This document shows, piece by piece, positions 21,867-30,368 of a DNA stretch of 64,000 nt. The stretch comes from Marivivens sp. Lineage in GTDB: Bacteria > Pseudomonadota > Alphaproteobacteria > Rhodobacterales > Rhodobacteraceae. The position numbers were made by a program, and so were the translations under genes. The notes under the pieces are model-generated. The model ran no database searches. It saw nothing but the letters and a program-made list of their open reading frames with translations, and was not told the origin of the DNA. Location: positions 22,217 to 86,216 of the forward strand of contig JAEPMR010000005.1 of the NCBI GenBank assembly GCA_017643845.1, in the 5' to 3' direction. Within the stretch, counting starts at the first letter, position 1. The number at the start of each line of letters is the position of its first letter.

Positions 21867-22832
21867 TCAGCTCCTTTGCGCGATGAACGCATCCAGTTCT
21901 TCAGGGGAGGGCAGGGCGATCGCACAGCCCGGACGGGTGACGACGACCGCCGCCGCTGCCGCGCCGCGCCGCACCGCATCATCAAGAGGCACACCGGCAA
22001 CCAATGCCGCCAGCATCGTGCCGAGGAAGGCATCGCCTGCCCCTACGGGTTTGAGCGTCTCCACGGCAAAGACGGGCGTCTCAATCTGCGCGTCGCCCTG
22101 GAGCGTAATCGCACCACGTTCGCCCATCTTGTAGATTACGAGCCGCCCCTCAGCGGCCAGTTCCTGCGCTTTGGCAAAGCCCTTGTCATAGGCTCCGGCC
22201 ATAAAGCCGAATTCGTCATCATTGCCCACGATCACGTCACTGGCAGCTGCGGCCTGGCTCAGCACGCGGGCCGCTTCTTCTGCGCTGGGCCAGCTATAGG
22301 GCCGGTAATCCACATCCAGAATACACAGACATCCGGCAGCCCGTGCGCGCTCAAAGCCGCTAAGCGCCGCGCTCCGCGCAGGCTCCGCCGCCAACACTGT
22401 TCCTGCCGTGACCATACCGCCGAACCGGTTGAAATCGACGGCATCCACATCGGCTGCCGCCATCTCGAAATCGGCAGCCCCGTTTCGGTAAACGACCGTT
22501 TCGTGACCCAGGAGCACGCTTTCAGAGAGCGCCAGTGTATTGCGGGCCTCTCCGCCAACGGTGCGCACATGCTCCGTGCCGATGCCGCGCCGCGTCAGTT
22601 CCTTGCGGGTAAATCGCCCCACAGCATCGTCCGAAACACAACTCAGCATCGCCGTCTCCACACCGCCCAATGCAAGCGCTGCCGCGATATTCCCTGCCGA
22701 TCCGCCCAATCCGGCCGTGAAGCTTGTCGCATCCTCGATCTTTGTCCCGGCGGGGGCAGGGTAGAGGTCCAGCCCCGCGCGCCCCATCACGAGGATCGCG
22801 CGGCCGCGCAGCCTGTCGCTGACTTCCGTCAC
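21867..22832 (-). CDS. iolC: 5-Dehydro-2-deoxygluconokinase IolC
   Basis: A PfkB-family kinase of about 321 residues that phosphorylates 2-deoxy-5-keto-gluconate. The IolC-type N-terminus GRAGLDLYP and LGGSAGNIA are present, with the C-terminal VGAGDAFLGTM carrying the catalytic Asp. I place the start at the GTG at 22832 because AAAGGAG lies 7-9 nt upstream; an ATG at 22850 is in frame but has no ribosome site. It heads the iolC-iolB-aldolase operon and is divergent from two dehydrogenase genes across a promoter with a LacI-type operator. Confidence 0.88.
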   Translation of the reverse strand: MTEVSDRLRGRAILVMGRAGLDLYPAPAGTKIEDATSFTAGLGGSAGNIAAALALGGVETAMLSCVSDDAVGRFTRKELTRRGIGTEHVRTVGGEARNTLALSESVLLGHETVVYRNGAADFEMAAADVDAVDFNRFGGMVTAGTVLAAEPARSAALSGFERARAAGCLCILDVDYRPYSWPSAEEAARVLSQAAAASDVIVGNDDEFGFMAGAYDKGFAKAQELAAEGRLVIYKMGERGAITLQGDAQIETPVFAVETLKPVGAGDAFLGTMLAALVAGVPLDDAVRRGAAAAAVVVTRPGCAIALPSPEELDAFIAQRS

Positions 22833-22880
22833 GCGTCTCTCCTTTTGCATTGACGACTCTGTTGGAATAACGATACCTGA

Positions 22881-22898
22881 ATTGCAACCGGTTTCAAT
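22881..22898. promoter_or_regulatory. LacI-family operator in the iolC / dehydrogenase divergent promoter
   Basis: ATTGCAACCGGTTTCAAT is an 18-bp palindrome with one mismatch and the central CG usual for LacI-family sites. It lies between the divergent iolC and Gfo/Idh genes and shares the core TTGCAACCG.TT with a second site upstream of the LacI-family gene at 25190-26188. The shared core makes that regulator the likely binder of both. Confidence 0.65.
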
Positions 22899-22915
22899 AC
22901 ATCTGGGAGGAGAAA

Positions 22916-24019
22916 ATGGCGGACATCGGAATTGGCATCATCGGCGGCGGTTACATGGGCAAGGCGCATTCCGTGGCGATGGCAGCCGTCGCGACAGTTT
23001 TCGACACACCCCTGCGCCCGCGCCTTGAGATGATCGCCGCCACCAGTGCTCAATCAGCCGAAAGGTACCGTCAGGCTTACGGCTTTAAACGCGGTACCGC
23101 CGATTGGCGTGAACTTGTCGCAGATCCGGCAGTCGAGGCCGTGGTGATCGCCAGCCCGCAGGCCACCCACCGCGAAATTGCGCTCGCTGCGATTGAGAAC
23201 GGCAAACACGTCCTCTGTGAAAAACCCTTGGGCGAAAGCCTTGATGACAGCGCCGCAATGGTCGCCGCCGCCGAGAAAGCAGGCGTCGCCAATATGGTTG
23301 GCTTCAACTACATTCGAACGCCGGCCTCCCAATATGCCCGAAAATTGATCGCTGACGGGGTGATTGGCGATGTTACGTGGTTCCGTGGAGAGCATTCCGA
23401 GGATTTCCTTGCCGATCCCGCCGCCCCCGCCAACTGGCGCACCGAGACAGAGGCCGCAGGATGCTTGGGCGATCTCGCGCCCCATATGGTCAACGGCGCC
23501 CGCGCGCTCCTCGGCCCGATTGCCGAGGTGATGGCCGACCGCAAGACAGTCCATGCGCAACGCGGCGGTGTCGCGGTGAAGAACGACGATCAGGCGCAGA
23601 TGCTTGTGAATTTCGAGAGCGGAGTGCAGGGTCATCTTTATTTCAGCCGCACCCATCATGGCCGTAAAATGGGCTATATCTACGAGGTTGTCGGCACCAA
23701 GGGCGCGCTGCGTTTCAATCAGGAGGATCAGAACGCGCTCGAGCTTTACCTTGCCGACGGGCCGGAGGCCGAGCGCGGCTACCGCAAGATCCTGACCGGC
23801 CCCGCACACCCCGACTACGCGCCATTCTGTCAGGGGCCAGGTCACGGCACCGGCTACAATGACACCATCATCATCGAAGCCAAAGACTTCCTCACGGCGA
23901 TCCATACCGGCGAACCGGTCTGGCCGACCTTCCGTGAGGGGCACGAGGTCAATCGCATTCTTGCCGCCGCCCGCGCATCAGAGAGCGGGCGTCGGTGGGT
24001 CAACGTTTCTGAAATCTGA
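22916..24019 (+). CDS. Gfo/Idh/MocA-family dehydrogenase (inositol-type)
   Basis: A 367-residue NAD(P)-dependent dehydrogenase. The Rossmann motif GIIGGGYMGKAH is at about 7-18, the EKPLGES motif with the conserved Lys at about 101-107, and the C-terminal alpha/beta domain includes GCLGDLAPHMVNGA, which carries the catalytic His. GGGAGGAG directly precedes the start. It is divergent from iolC and shares its operator, so oxidation of an inositol isomer or a related cyclitol/sugar is likely. IolG proper cannot be distinguished from scyllo- or chiro-inositol dehydrogenases by eye. Confidence 0.85.
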   Translation: MADIGIGIIGGGYMGKAHSVAMAAVATVFDTPLRPRLEMIAATSAQSAERYRQAYGFKRGTADWRELVADPAVEAVVIASPQATHREIALAAIENGKHVLCEKPLGESLDDSAAMVAAAEKAGVANMVGFNYIRTPASQYARKLIADGVIGDVTWFRGEHSEDFLADPAAPANWRTETEAAGCLGDLAPHMVNGARALLGPIAEVMADRKTVHAQRGGVAVKNDDQAQMLVNFESGVQGHLYFSRTHHGRKMGYIYEVVGTKGALRFNQEDQNALELYLADGPEAERGYRKILTGPAHPDYAPFCQGPGHGTGYNDTIIIEAKDFLTAIHTGEPVWPTFREGHEVNRILAAARASESGRRWVNVSEI

Positions 24020-24028
24020 GGGATCAAA

Positions 24029-25186
24029 ATGAAGAAACTCAAATGGGGCATGATCGGCGGCGGCGAAGGCAGCCAGATCGGTCCGGCACACCGTCTGGGC
24101 GCAGGTCTGGACGGCTATTTTTCCTTTGAAGCCGGTGCTTTGGACGCCAATCCTGAAGCAGGCCGCGCCTATGCACAGCGGCTCGGCATTTCCGCTGACC
24201 GCGCCTATGGCGACTGGCGCGAAATGCTCGAAGGCGAGCGCAACCGCGACGACCGGATTGATCTGGTGACGGTCGCCACCCCCAATGCCACGCATTTCGA
24301 AATCACCAAGGCGTTCCTTGAGGCCGGCTTCCACGTCTTGTGCGAAAAGCCGATGACCATGACCGTCGAGGAAGGCGAGGAAATCGTCCGCATTTCCCGC
24401 GCAACGGGGCGTATCTGCGCGGTCAACTACGGCTACAGCGGCTACTCGCTGGTTCGGCACATGCGGGCGATGGTGGCGCGCGGTGATCTGGGCGATATTC
24501 GCATGGTCATGGCGGAGTTCTCACACGGCCATCACGCCAATGCCGCTGACATGGATAACCCCCGCGTCCGCTGGCGCTATGATCCCGCTCAGGCGGGCGT
24601 CTCCGCCCAGTTCGCCGATTGCGGTATTCACGCCTTGCACATGGCAAGTTTTGTTTTAGGACAAGAGGTTACAACGCTTTCTTCAGACTTCGTTGCCACC
24701 ATCGAAGGACGCACGCTTGAAGACGATGCCATGGTCAATCTGCGCTTCGACGGCGGCGCGGCAGGGCGTTTGTGGACCTCCTCCATCGCTGTGGGCCGTA
24801 TGCACGGCCTGACCTTGCAGGTTTTCGGCTCTAAGGGCGGCGTTCGCTGGGCGCAGGAGCAGCCCAACCAACTGATCTGGACCCCGGTTGCGGGCCGAAA
24901 CCAGATCATCGAACGCGGCGAGGCGGGGCTCTCACCCGAGGCCGACCGCGCCAGCCGTGTCACGATGGGTCATGCTGAGGGTATGCCTCTTGCTTTTGCA
25001 AATATTTACAGTGACTTGGCAGAAGCTATTCATGCGGAAAAAGAGGGCCGTGAAATGGACCCTGCCGCCAATCTCTTCCCCAAGGCAGAGGACGGCCTGC
25101 GCTCCATGGCGGCGGTTCACGCAGCGGTGGACAGCTCCAAGAAACAAGGCGCGTGGGTCGATGCCCGCCCGCCGATGTTCCGCTGA
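24029..25186 (+). CDS. Gfo/Idh/MocA-family dehydrogenase, second copy in the operon
   Basis: A 385-residue relative of the preceding protein but clearly a different subfamily: the N-terminus is KLKWGMIGGGEGSQIGPAHR, then CEKPMTMTVEEG, and the catalytic region is SAQFADCGIHALHMASFVLG. It starts 9 nt after the upstream dehydrogenase, so both belong to one transcript. Two dehydrogenases in tandem suggest two cyclitol substrates or sequential oxidation/reduction steps (for example isomer interconversion). It ends 3 nt from the convergent LacI-family gene. Confidence 0.84.
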   Translation: MKKLKWGMIGGGEGSQIGPAHRLGAGLDGYFSFEAGALDANPEAGRAYAQRLGISADRAYGDWREMLEGERNRDDRIDLVTVATPNATHFEITKAFLEAGFHVLCEKPMTMTVEEGEEIVRISRATGRICAVNYGYSGYSLVRHMRAMVARGDLGDIRMVMAEFSHGHHANAADMDNPRVRWRYDPAQAGVSAQFADCGIHALHMASFVLGQEVTTLSSDFVATIEGRTLEDDAMVNLRFDGGAAGRLWTSSIAVGRMHGLTLQVFGSKGGVRWAQEQPNQLIWTPVAGRNQIIERGEAGLSPEADRASRVTMGHAEGMPLAFANIYSDLAEAIHAEKEGREMDPAANLFPKAEDGLRSMAAVHAAVDSSKKQGAWVDARPPMFR

Positions 25187-25189
25187 CTA

Positions 25190-26188
25190 TTACTGAACGG
25201 GCGGCCTCAGCGTCGCCCGCTCGACCACTTCGCAGCTGAAAAGCCGCGCTTCGGGTGGCCGCTCCGGATCGTCCAGCAGCAGCCCTAGTTGAGCGATAGC
25301 CGCCTCCACGATCTGTTTCACCGGTTGCCGGATCGTCGTCAGGTCGATGCCGTTCCAGCCCGCCATTTCCATATCGTTCACCCCAAGAAGGCCAATATCC
25401 TCCGGCACGCGCAAACCGCTGTCCCTAAGTGCCGAGAGCGCGCCAATCGAGATCACATCATCACCGCAAAAATACGCTTCCGCCGGTGTGTGCTGTAACA
25501 GTGACAGCATCGCCGCCCGCCCCGCCGCAAAGCTGTAGCTGCGCGCATGCGTGGCCGTGACCTGCATGCCCTGCGCCTGTGCTTCCTGCGCGAAACCTTG
25601 CAGGCGGTCTTGGGTGGAGGTGGCGCTATCCGGCCCGCCCAAGAAACCCACCTTGCTGTAGCCACGCGCCTTCATCTCCCGCGCCGCCAGCCTGCCTGCC
25701 GCGACGTTGTTGATCCCCACCACATGCACATCGGGGTTGTCGCTGGCGCGGGCAAAGCAGTGCAGCACCGGCACGCCCGCGACCCGAAATGCCGTTGCGA
25801 ATGAAGTCGGCAGCGTTGAGGACGCGACGATCACCGCGTCCACCGAATACTGCCGTAACATCCGCAGCGATTGCTCCGGGTCGGTCTCGTCCGTGAGGTT
25901 GACCAAGAGCGGCCGCAGTCCGGCCTCTTGCAGCCCACGGGTGAACAGGTCGAACACTTCGAGGAAGAACGGGTTCTTGAAGTTGTTTGAGATCAATCCG
26001 ATCAGCTTTGTCCGCCCCGTGGTCAGCGAGGATGCCAGCGCATTGGGTTGATAGCCCAAGGCTTCTGCCGCCTTCATCACCTTGGCGCGGGTCTTGGGTG
26101 AAACGGAGGCTCCTTCGGTGAAGGTCCGCGACACCGCAGAGCGCGACACGCCCGCTTTCTCCGCCACTTCCTTCAATGTCACCCGCAT
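25190..26188 (-). CDS. LacI-family transcriptional regulator of the iol-type genes
   Basis: A 332-residue repressor. The N-terminal helix-turn-helix reads LKEVAEKAGVSRSAVSRTFTEGASVSPKTR (about 4-33), with the hinge PNALASSLTTGRT. A periplasmic-binding-protein-like sensor domain follows (LIGLISNNFKNPFFLEVFDLF..GDDVISIGAL). I choose the ATG at 26188, with GGGGAG 8 nt upstream. It is convergent with the dehydrogenase operon and has a probable operator 50 nt upstream of its own start that matches the one in the iolC promoter. Known inositol repressors are often RpiR- or DeoR-type, so a LacI member here is a variation. The effector is unknown. Confidence 0.88.
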   Translation of the reverse strand: MRVTLKEVAEKAGVSRSAVSRTFTEGASVSPKTRAKVMKAAEALGYQPNALASSLTTGRTKLIGLISNNFKNPFFLEVFDLFTRGLQEAGLRPLLVNLTDETDPEQSLRMLRQYSVDAVIVASSTLPTSFATAFRVAGVPVLHCFARASDNPDVHVVGINNVAAGRLAAREMKARGYSKVGFLGGPDSATSTQDRLQGFAQEAQAQGMQVTATHARSYSFAAGRAAMLSLLQHTPAEAYFCGDDVISIGALSALRDSGLRVPEDIGLLGVNDMEMAGWNGIDLTTIRQPVKQIVEAAIAQLGLLLDDPERPPEARLFSCEVVERATLRPPVQ

Positions 26189-26238
26189 GAAAAAGGCTCC
26201 CCATTTGCACGGAGAGCCTCTCATATTGCACAAAAAAG

Positions 26239-26252
26239 TGCAATCGGTTGCA
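26239..26252. promoter_or_regulatory. LacI-family operator upstream of the regulator gene
   Basis: TGCAATCGGTTGCA (minus strand TGCAACCGATTGCA) is a 14-bp palindrome with one mismatch and a central CG. It lies about 50 nt upstream of the LacI-family start codon and shares its core with the site at 22881-22898. This predicts autoregulation. It also adjoins the stop codon of the upstream gene, so it sits exactly at the promoter of the regulator. Confidence 0.65.
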
Positions 26253-26259
26253 GGTGTTT

Positions 26260-28728
26260 CTACCCCCGCATCAACCCGCCATTCGCGTCATAGAGCGGGC
26301 CAGCCAGAACCTCGGCATCATACATCTCACCGAGGATTTCCACCTGTAGCTTCGTCCCTGCCTCGGCATGTTCCGCCGCGACATAACCCATCGCCATGGA
26401 TTTCCCGACCCTGTGCGCATAGCCGCCGGAGGAAACATAGCCCACTGCCGCGCCATCCTTCAGGATCGCTTCATCGGCGGATACGTCGATGCCTTCCACG
26501 TCGATGGTCAGCGTCACCAGCTTGCGGGCAGGGCCTTCCGCGCGGAAGGCTTCAGTGGCTTCCTTGCCGACGAAATCCTTCTTCCAGTTGATGAACGCAT
26601 CCATACCGCTCTCAACGGCGTTGAAGTCGGGGCGGAATTCCAGCGTCCACGCGCCCCAGCATTTCTCCAGCCGCATCGACATCAGCGCCCGCGCCCCATA
26701 CCAGCGGTAGCCCAGATCGGTGCCTGCTTCCTCGATCGCCTCTGCCAGCCGCAGCAGGTATTGCGGCTTGCAGTAGATCTCGTAGCCCAATTCACCAGAG
26801 AAGCTGATCCGGTTCAGGATCACCGGCACGCCTGCCACGAATGTCTGCCGCAGATCGCGGAACTTGAACGCCTCGGCAGAGACATCCTCCCGTATCAGCC
26901 GTTGCAGCAGCGCCCGCGATTTCGGGCCAGAGAGCGCAATCCCGTGCCAATCATCGCTGACGTTCCGATAGTGCACATCATCTGGCAGGTCTTTTTCAAA
27001 CCACCGTCGATGCGCCTCCTGCATCGCGCCAGAGCCAAAGAGGATGAAATGATCCTCAGCCAAGCAAGCCACTGTCAGATCACCATAGAGCCGCCCCTTC
27101 GGGGTGAGCATCGGCGTCAGGGTCAGCCGCCCGGGTTTCGGCACATAGCCCGCCAGCGTCCGGTCCAGATAGGCCCGTGCGCCCGCGCCTTTGAACTCGT
27201 GCTTGGCAAAGTTGGCGATCTCGATCCCGCCCACCGCTTCCTGCACCGCCTTCACCTCGCGTGCTACATAGTCGTGGCTGCGGTTGCGCTCAAAGGTCGG
27301 CTCCTCGTGCGCATCCTCCGGCCCGTCGGCAAACCACAGCGCGTTTTCGAGGCCAAAGCCCTGACCCATGCGCGCGCCTTTCGCCACCAGCCGATCATAA
27401 AGCGCGGTGGTTTTCTGCATCCGGCCCTTGGGTAGCGTTTCATTGGGGAAGGTCATGACAAAACGGCGCTCATAGTTTTCGGAGGATTTCACCGTCCCCC
27501 AATCCGGCGTCGCAAACTCGCCAAAGCGGGCCACATCCATCGCCCAGACGTCAATCGACGGTTCACCGTCGATCATCCATTCCGCCATGGTCAGGCCCAC
27601 GCCGCCGCCTTGGCAGAAGCCCGCCATCACACCCACCGCGACCCAGTAATTCCGCATCCCCGGAACGGGGCCGATCATCGGGTTTCCGTCTGGGCCGAAT
27701 GTGAACGGCCCGTTGATCATATCCTTGATCCCCGCCTCACCAATTGTCGGGATGCGCTCAAAGGACATCTCCAACCGGTCCGCGATCCGGTCCAGATCGG
27801 GTTGTAGCAACTCATGGCCGAAATCCCAAGGCGTGCCATCCACCTTCCACGGCGTGGATTTTGGCTCATAGGTGCCCAGCAGCATCCCCTGCCGCTCCTG
27901 CCGGAAGTAGATATTGGCCTCGTAATCAATGCCAGCGGGCAGGCGGCCTGCCTCACCCATGCTTTCCATTCGCTCCTTGATCAACGGGATCGCCTCGGTG
28001 ATCAGGTAATGATGCTCCATCGGCTGCACCGGCAGGTGAATGCCCGACATATGGCCGACCTCGCGCGCCCACAGCCCGCCGCAGTTCACCACCTGCTCGG
28101 CATTGATCACACCCTTTGGCGTGGTCAGATCCCACGATCCGTCCGGCCGCTGGGTCATCGCCGTGACGCCACAATGGGTGAAATATTGCGCCCCGTGGAC
28201 GCGCGCTGACTTGGCAAAGGCATAGGTCGCGCCGGACGGGTCCAGATCGCCGTCCTGATCATCCCACAACGCGGCATAATAGTGCTTCGGGTCGATCAGC
28301 GGGTGCCGTTCAGCCAGTTCCTTGGGGCTGATGAATTCCTGATTGAGCCCCATATACCGCGCTTTTGAGCGTTCGCGCTTGAGGTAGTCATACCATTCCT
28401 TGGTCGAGGCCGCATAAAAACCGCCCGTCATATGCAGGCCGACGGAATGGCCCGATGTCTCCTCGATCTCTTTGTATAGGTCGATCGTATAGCCTTGTAG
28501 GCGGCTGATGTTTGGGTCGGAGCTGATCGTGTGAATCTGCCCCGCCGCGTGCCAGCTAGAGCCGGATGTCAGCTCGTCGCGCTCCAGCAGCACCACATCC
28601 TTCCAGCCGAACTTCGCCAGATGGAACAGGATCGAACAGCCTACCACGCCGCCTCCGATCACCACGACCTTCGCGTGGGAGGGCAGCGCCTTGCCGCCAG
28701 TTTCGACTTCTTTTTGTATCTCGGGCAT
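26260..28728 (-). CDS. FAD-dependent oxidoreductase with GcvT domain (dimethylglycine/sarcosine dehydrogenase-like)
   Basis: An 822-residue protein. The FAD-binding motif VVVIGGGVVGCSILFHLAKFG is at about 21-41, followed by LLERDELTSGSSWHAAGQ, the segment where family members attach FAD through His. The second half is a GcvT-type tetrahydrofolate-binding region (RNVSDDWHGIALSGPKSRALLQRL, ending in a GCV_T C-terminal domain with GYVSSGGYAHRVGKSMAMGYV). Such proteins demethylate dimethylglycine, sarcosine or related N-methyl compounds and pass the one-carbon unit to folate. It lies 27 nt after an MttB-family gene, which supports a methylated-amine substrate. The precise substrate is not visible. 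Confidence 0.85.
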   Translation of the reverse strand: MPEIQKEVETGGKALPSHAKVVVIGGGVVGCSILFHLAKFGWKDVVLLERDELTSGSSWHAAGQIHTISSDPNISRLQGYTIDLYKEIEETSGHSVGLHMTGGFYAASTKEWYDYLKRERSKARYMGLNQEFISPKELAERHPLIDPKHYYAALWDDQDGDLDPSGATYAFAKSARVHGAQYFTHCGVTAMTQRPDGSWDLTTPKGVINAEQVVNCGGLWAREVGHMSGIHLPVQPMEHHYLITEAIPLIKERMESMGEAGRLPAGIDYEANIYFRQERQGMLLGTYEPKSTPWKVDGTPWDFGHELLQPDLDRIADRLEMSFERIPTIGEAGIKDMINGPFTFGPDGNPMIGPVPGMRNYWVAVGVMAGFCQGGGVGLTMAEWMIDGEPSIDVWAMDVARFGEFATPDWGTVKSSENYERRFVMTFPNETLPKGRMQKTTALYDRLVAKGARMGQGFGLENALWFADGPEDAHEEPTFERNRSHDYVAREVKAVQEAVGGIEIANFAKHEFKGAGARAYLDRTLAGYVPKPGRLTLTPMLTPKGRLYGDLTVACLAEDHFILFGSGAMQEAHRRWFEKDLPDDVHYRNVSDDWHGIALSGPKSRALLQRLIREDVSAEAFKFRDLRQTFVAGVPVILNRISFSGELGYEIYCKPQYLLRLAEAIEEAGTDLGYRWYGARALMSMRLEKCWGAWTLEFRPDFNAVESGMDAFINWKKDFVGKEATEAFRAEGPARKLVTLTIDVEGIDVSADEAILKDGAAVGYVSSGGYAHRVGKSMAMGYVAAEHAEAGTKLQVEILGEMYDAEVLAGPLYDANGGLMRG

Positions 28729-28755
28729 CTTCTTCTCCCTCTTTGGGTTTCCGGC

Positions 28756-30285
28756 CTAGTACCAGGCTTCGGGGATCTCTTCCTTGCGCTTGGCAACAAA
28801 TGCTGCCAGCGCGTCCTTGATCGCGGGGTCGATGGGCGGGGCTTCATAGCCCGCCAGCATATCCTTCCAGCGCATGTTCGCCCGCATCCGCATATCGGCG
28901 CTTCCGCCGTCCTCCCAGCTTTCCACGTTTTCGCTGTCGCTCAGCTTCGGTTCATAGAAAGCCGTTTGATAATTGCGCATGGTATGAGCCGAGCCAAGGA
29001 AATGCCCGCCCGGGGCCACTTCGTCATAGGCATCACGCGCCATCGCCTCGTCGCTGCAATCGAGGCCTTGCGCCAGCACCTTCTGGTAGCTGCCTAGCCT
29101 GTCCGCATCCATGATCAGCTTTTCATATCCGGTGCAGAGCCCCCCCTCCAGCCAGCCCGCTGCATGCAGTACGAAATTCGCGCCCGCCAGCATGGTCGAA
29201 TGCATCGAATCCGCGCTTTCATAGGCGGCCTGCGCATCCTCGATCTTTGAGGCGGTCAGTGACCCGCCGCAGCGCAAGGGCAGGCCCACCCGACGTGCGA
29301 GCTGCCCGATCGCGTAGTTCGAGACCACCGGTTCCGGCATTCCGAATGTCGGCGCCCCCGATTTCAGCGACATGGACGACAGGAAGTTCCCGAGCACAAA
29401 CGGCGCGCCGGGTCGCACCAATTGTGCGAACGCACAGCAGATCATCGCTTCCGCCATCGCCTGCGCTACGCTCGCGGCGGTGGATACCGGCCCCATCGCG
29501 CCCGAGAGGATGAACGGCACCACCACGATCCCCTGACCCCGCCCGCAATAGGCGCGGATCGCCTGCGTCACCACCTTATCCACCAACAGGGGGGAGTTGG
29601 TGTTGACGTTCCCCATGATCACACAGCGGTCCTCGAACCCCTCCGATCCGTGCAGGATTTCCGCCATCGCCACGCTGTCCTCTGCGCGGCTCATTTCCGT
29701 GATCGCGCCCAGATGCGGCTTGTCCGAGCACGTCATATGCAGGAACAGCATGTCCAGATGCCTGTGGCTCACCGGCACATCACACGGCTCGACGATCACA
29801 AGCCCTGTGTGATGCAGGTTGGGGTGCAGGTAGGCGAGCTTTATCAGGTTTTCGAGGTCCGCCATCGTTCCATAGCGACGGCCATTTTCCAGATCGCGCA
29901 CGAAGGGCGCGCCGTAAATCGGCGCAAACACCTGATTTCCGTCCCCGATGACGACACTGCGCTCAGGGTTGCGGGCATGTTGGGTGAAATGGCTCGGCGC
30001 TTTGGCGCAAAGTGCACGCACCCATTGCGCATCCGCGCGGATCCGGTCGCCATCCGGCATGATCCCCGCTTTGCGCCAAATTTCCAGCGCTTCAGGGTCG
30101 TCACGGAAGGCGATCCCGACATTTTCCAAAATCCAGTCGACCTGCCGCTCCAGTTTCTCCACCTGTTCCGCATCAAGCGCGTCGAAGTATGGCAAGACCC
30201 GCCGGATATGCGGCGAGGACATGCTACCGTTTTGGGTTGCGGAGCGATCTCTGATCGGGCGGGCGCGTCGGGCCATGGCAGTCAT
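28756..30285 (-). CDS. Trimethylamine methyltransferase (MttB) family protein without pyrrolysine
   Basis: A 509-residue member of the MttB superfamily. Conserved features include KAPSHFTQHARNPERSVVIGDGNQVFAPIYGAPFVRDLENGRRYGT near the N-terminus and PFVLGNFLSSMSLKSGAPTFGMPEP in the barrel. The frame is open throughout, so the UAG-encoded pyrrolysine of true trimethylamine methyltransferases is absent. Non-pyrrolysine members demethylate quaternary amines such as glycine betaine or proline betaine onto a corrinoid protein. No corrinoid protein gene is in the window. It is transcribed with the downstream FAD/GcvT protein and divergently from a LysR regulator. The start could be ATG 30285 or 30276. 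Confidence 0.85.
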   Translation of the reverse strand: MTAMARRARPIRDRSATQNGSMSSPHIRRVLPYFDALDAEQVEKLERQVDWILENVGIAFRDDPEALEIWRKAGIMPDGDRIRADAQWVRALCAKAPSHFTQHARNPERSVVIGDGNQVFAPIYGAPFVRDLENGRRYGTMADLENLIKLAYLHPNLHHTGLVIVEPCDVPVSHRHLDMLFLHMTCSDKPHLGAITEMSRAEDSVAMAEILHGSEGFEDRCVIMGNVNTNSPLLVDKVVTQAIRAYCGRGQGIVVVPFILSGAMGPVSTAASVAQAMAEAMICCAFAQLVRPGAPFVLGNFLSSMSLKSGAPTFGMPEPVVSNYAIGQLARRVGLPLRCGGSLTASKIEDAQAAYESADSMHSTMLAGANFVLHAAGWLEGGLCTGYEKLIMDADRLGSYQKVLAQGLDCSDEAMARDAYDEVAPGGHFLGSAHTMRNYQTAFYEPKLSDSENVESWEDGGSADMRMRANMRWKDMLAGYEAPPIDPAIKDALAAFVAKRKEEIPEAWY

Positions 30286-30352
30286 CCTGAAAAATCTCGC
30301 GCGATGGTAGCGTGGCCTTGCGGTTCTGTGACGCTTGAAAATTCCGATGATT

Positions 30353-30363
30353 AGGATAATCCT
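30353..30363. promoter_or_regulatory. Palindrome AGGAT-A-ATCCT before the LysR gene
   Basis: This perfect 11-bp palindrome begins 16 nt upstream of the LysR start codon, inside the 83-nt divergent promoter shared with the MttB-family gene. LysR proteins commonly bind dyads in such promoters and repress themselves. The dyad is short and its AGGA also serves as the only visible ribosome site, so it may be coincidental. Confidence 0.25.
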
Positions 30364-30368
30364 GAGTT

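Noticed and set aside
28756..30285. Pyrrolysine-containing trimethylamine methyltransferase
   Set aside because: No in-frame TAG interrupts the 509 codons, so it belongs to the non-pyrrolysine branch.
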